DNA from: Astragalus membranaceus
Lineage: Eukaryota; Streptophyta; Magnoliopsida; Fabales; Fabaceae
NCBI GenBank assembly: GCA_039519185.1
Contig: CM076847.1
Span: 21,263,251 to 21,327,250, forward strand
DNA length: 64,000 nt
Direction of reading: 5' to 3'
Shown here: positions 63,488 to 64,000 of the stretch, in pieces
Numbering within the stretch: position 1 is the stretch's first letter
Layout of the letters: each line of letters begins with the position of its first letter
The notes under the pieces: generated by a model
The model's database searches: none
The model's input: the letters and a program-made list of their open reading frames with translations, nothing else
What the model was told of the DNA's origin: nothing
Translations under genes and position numbers: made by a program

Positions 63488-64000
63488 GGCTTCCTTTAAC
63501 CTGCAATTCTAAACACAAATCATCAAAAACAAAAGTTGCATCCTTAAGGAGCAAGCTTGTTAGTGGTTTAGAAATCTTGGAAAAATCTTTTATAAAATGG
63601 CGGTAGAAACCCGCATGACCCAAGAAACTTCTCACCTCTTTGACCGAGGTAGGAAGTGACATTTTTTCAATAATTTCAATTTTTGCCTTGTCAACCTCAA
63701 TACCTCGTTCAGAAACGAAGTGTCCAAGCACTATACCTTTTCTTACCATGAAGTGATAGTTTTCTCAATTCAGAACAAGATTTACCTTTTCACATCTTTC
63801 TAGAACCTTTTCTAGGTTGGCTAAACAGTTATCAAAGCTAGACCCCATGGACTGAAAAATCATCCATAAAGACTTCCATGATGTCTTCAACAAAATCAGA
63901 AAAAATTGCCATCATGCAAACGTTGAAAGGTGGCAGGGGCATTACAAAGACCAAAAGGCATCATTCATTAAGCAAAAGTGCCGAAAGGACAAGTGAAAAT
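63426..64000 (-). pseudogene. Reverse transcriptase C-terminal part of Athila B
   Basis: From the window edge, with several frame changes: MPFGLCNAPATFQR-like residues, VFMDDFSVHG (catalytic MDD), then KGIVLGHFVSERGIEVDKAK, PTSVKEVRSFLGHAGFYRHF and FSKISKPLTSLL. The N-terminal part continues outside the window. The frame is broken near 63750 and 63860. Confidence 0.85.

Larger units (their letters stand above)
57868..64000 (-). mobile_element. Athila-type element B (minus strand), continuing beyond the window
   Basis: In minus-strand order from the right edge: RT, RNase H, a deletion, integrase C-terminus, a spacer with palindrome array, env-like frame, long non-coding stretch, polypurine tract and 3' LTR (58876-57868). 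It entered the Tat right LTR; TGTTT (57863-57867) would be its left target duplication, but the right copy is outside. Confidence 0.9.

Overview
The window is plant nuclear DNA, almost certainly from a eudicot with a large, repeat-rich genome. A legume is my best guess, from the Ogre-type element and the overall repeat mix, but nothing here proves the family. Almost everything is transposable-element sequence. Only one gene looks like an intact host gene: a single-finger C2H2 transcriptional repressor on the minus strand at 51294-51980.

Left part (1-32.4 kb) is a stack of nested insertions. An old Athila-type Ty3 element on the minus strand (pieces at 6.5-7.95 kb and 29.3-32.4 kb) is the base layer. 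Next to its 3' region lies a Tekay/Del-type chromovirus (1908-6509), whose reverse transcriptase is cut in its catalytic motif by the end of a CACTA transposon carrying an Ulp1-like protease fragment (1-1907). Another minus-strand Ty3 element (about 7.96-29.29 kb) sits inside the Athila env-like gene. That element in turn holds a 3.7 kb CACTA element (8959-12701, target duplication AAT) with captured pieces of an ARGONAUTE4-like gene and an ILR3-like bHLH gene, and a 13.2 kb young non-autonomous Ogre-like LTR element (14795-27997, target duplication CTCAC, two 3.56 kb LTRs about 99.6% identical by eye).

Middle (32.4-48 kb): a decayed LINE (about 32.7-37.7 kb) contains a DUF4283/zinc-knuckle insertion, itself split by a small CACTA element (34406-35792, target duplication TAT). 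Then come an Athila integrase scrap, a Tat-lineage protease scrap, a third CACTA element (38648-42457) with captured NPH3-domain exons, a Helitron (43506-44335) with a textbook 3' hairpin, and a 5'-truncated LINE (44653-47923) with an 11-bp target duplication.

Right part (48-64 kb): low-complexity intergenic DNA, the C2H2 gene with its TATA box, two adjacent tRNA-derived SINEs, a decayed Tat-lineage element (53115-57867) whose integrase is split by a perfect solo LTR (55019-56231), and a second minus-strand Athila element (57868 to the window end) inserted in the Tat right LTR.

The most unusual signal is a repeated architecture of short GC-rich palindromes. They come in pairs 21-22 bp apart, with pairs 50-55 bp from each other, in LTRs of two unrelated Ty3 lineages and in an Athila untranslated region. 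Within one cassette all palindromes share one sequence; between cassettes the sequence changes (TCGCG-CGCGA versus CACG-CGTG) while the spacing stays. The second theme is repeated capture of host gene fragments, introns included, by CACTA elements.
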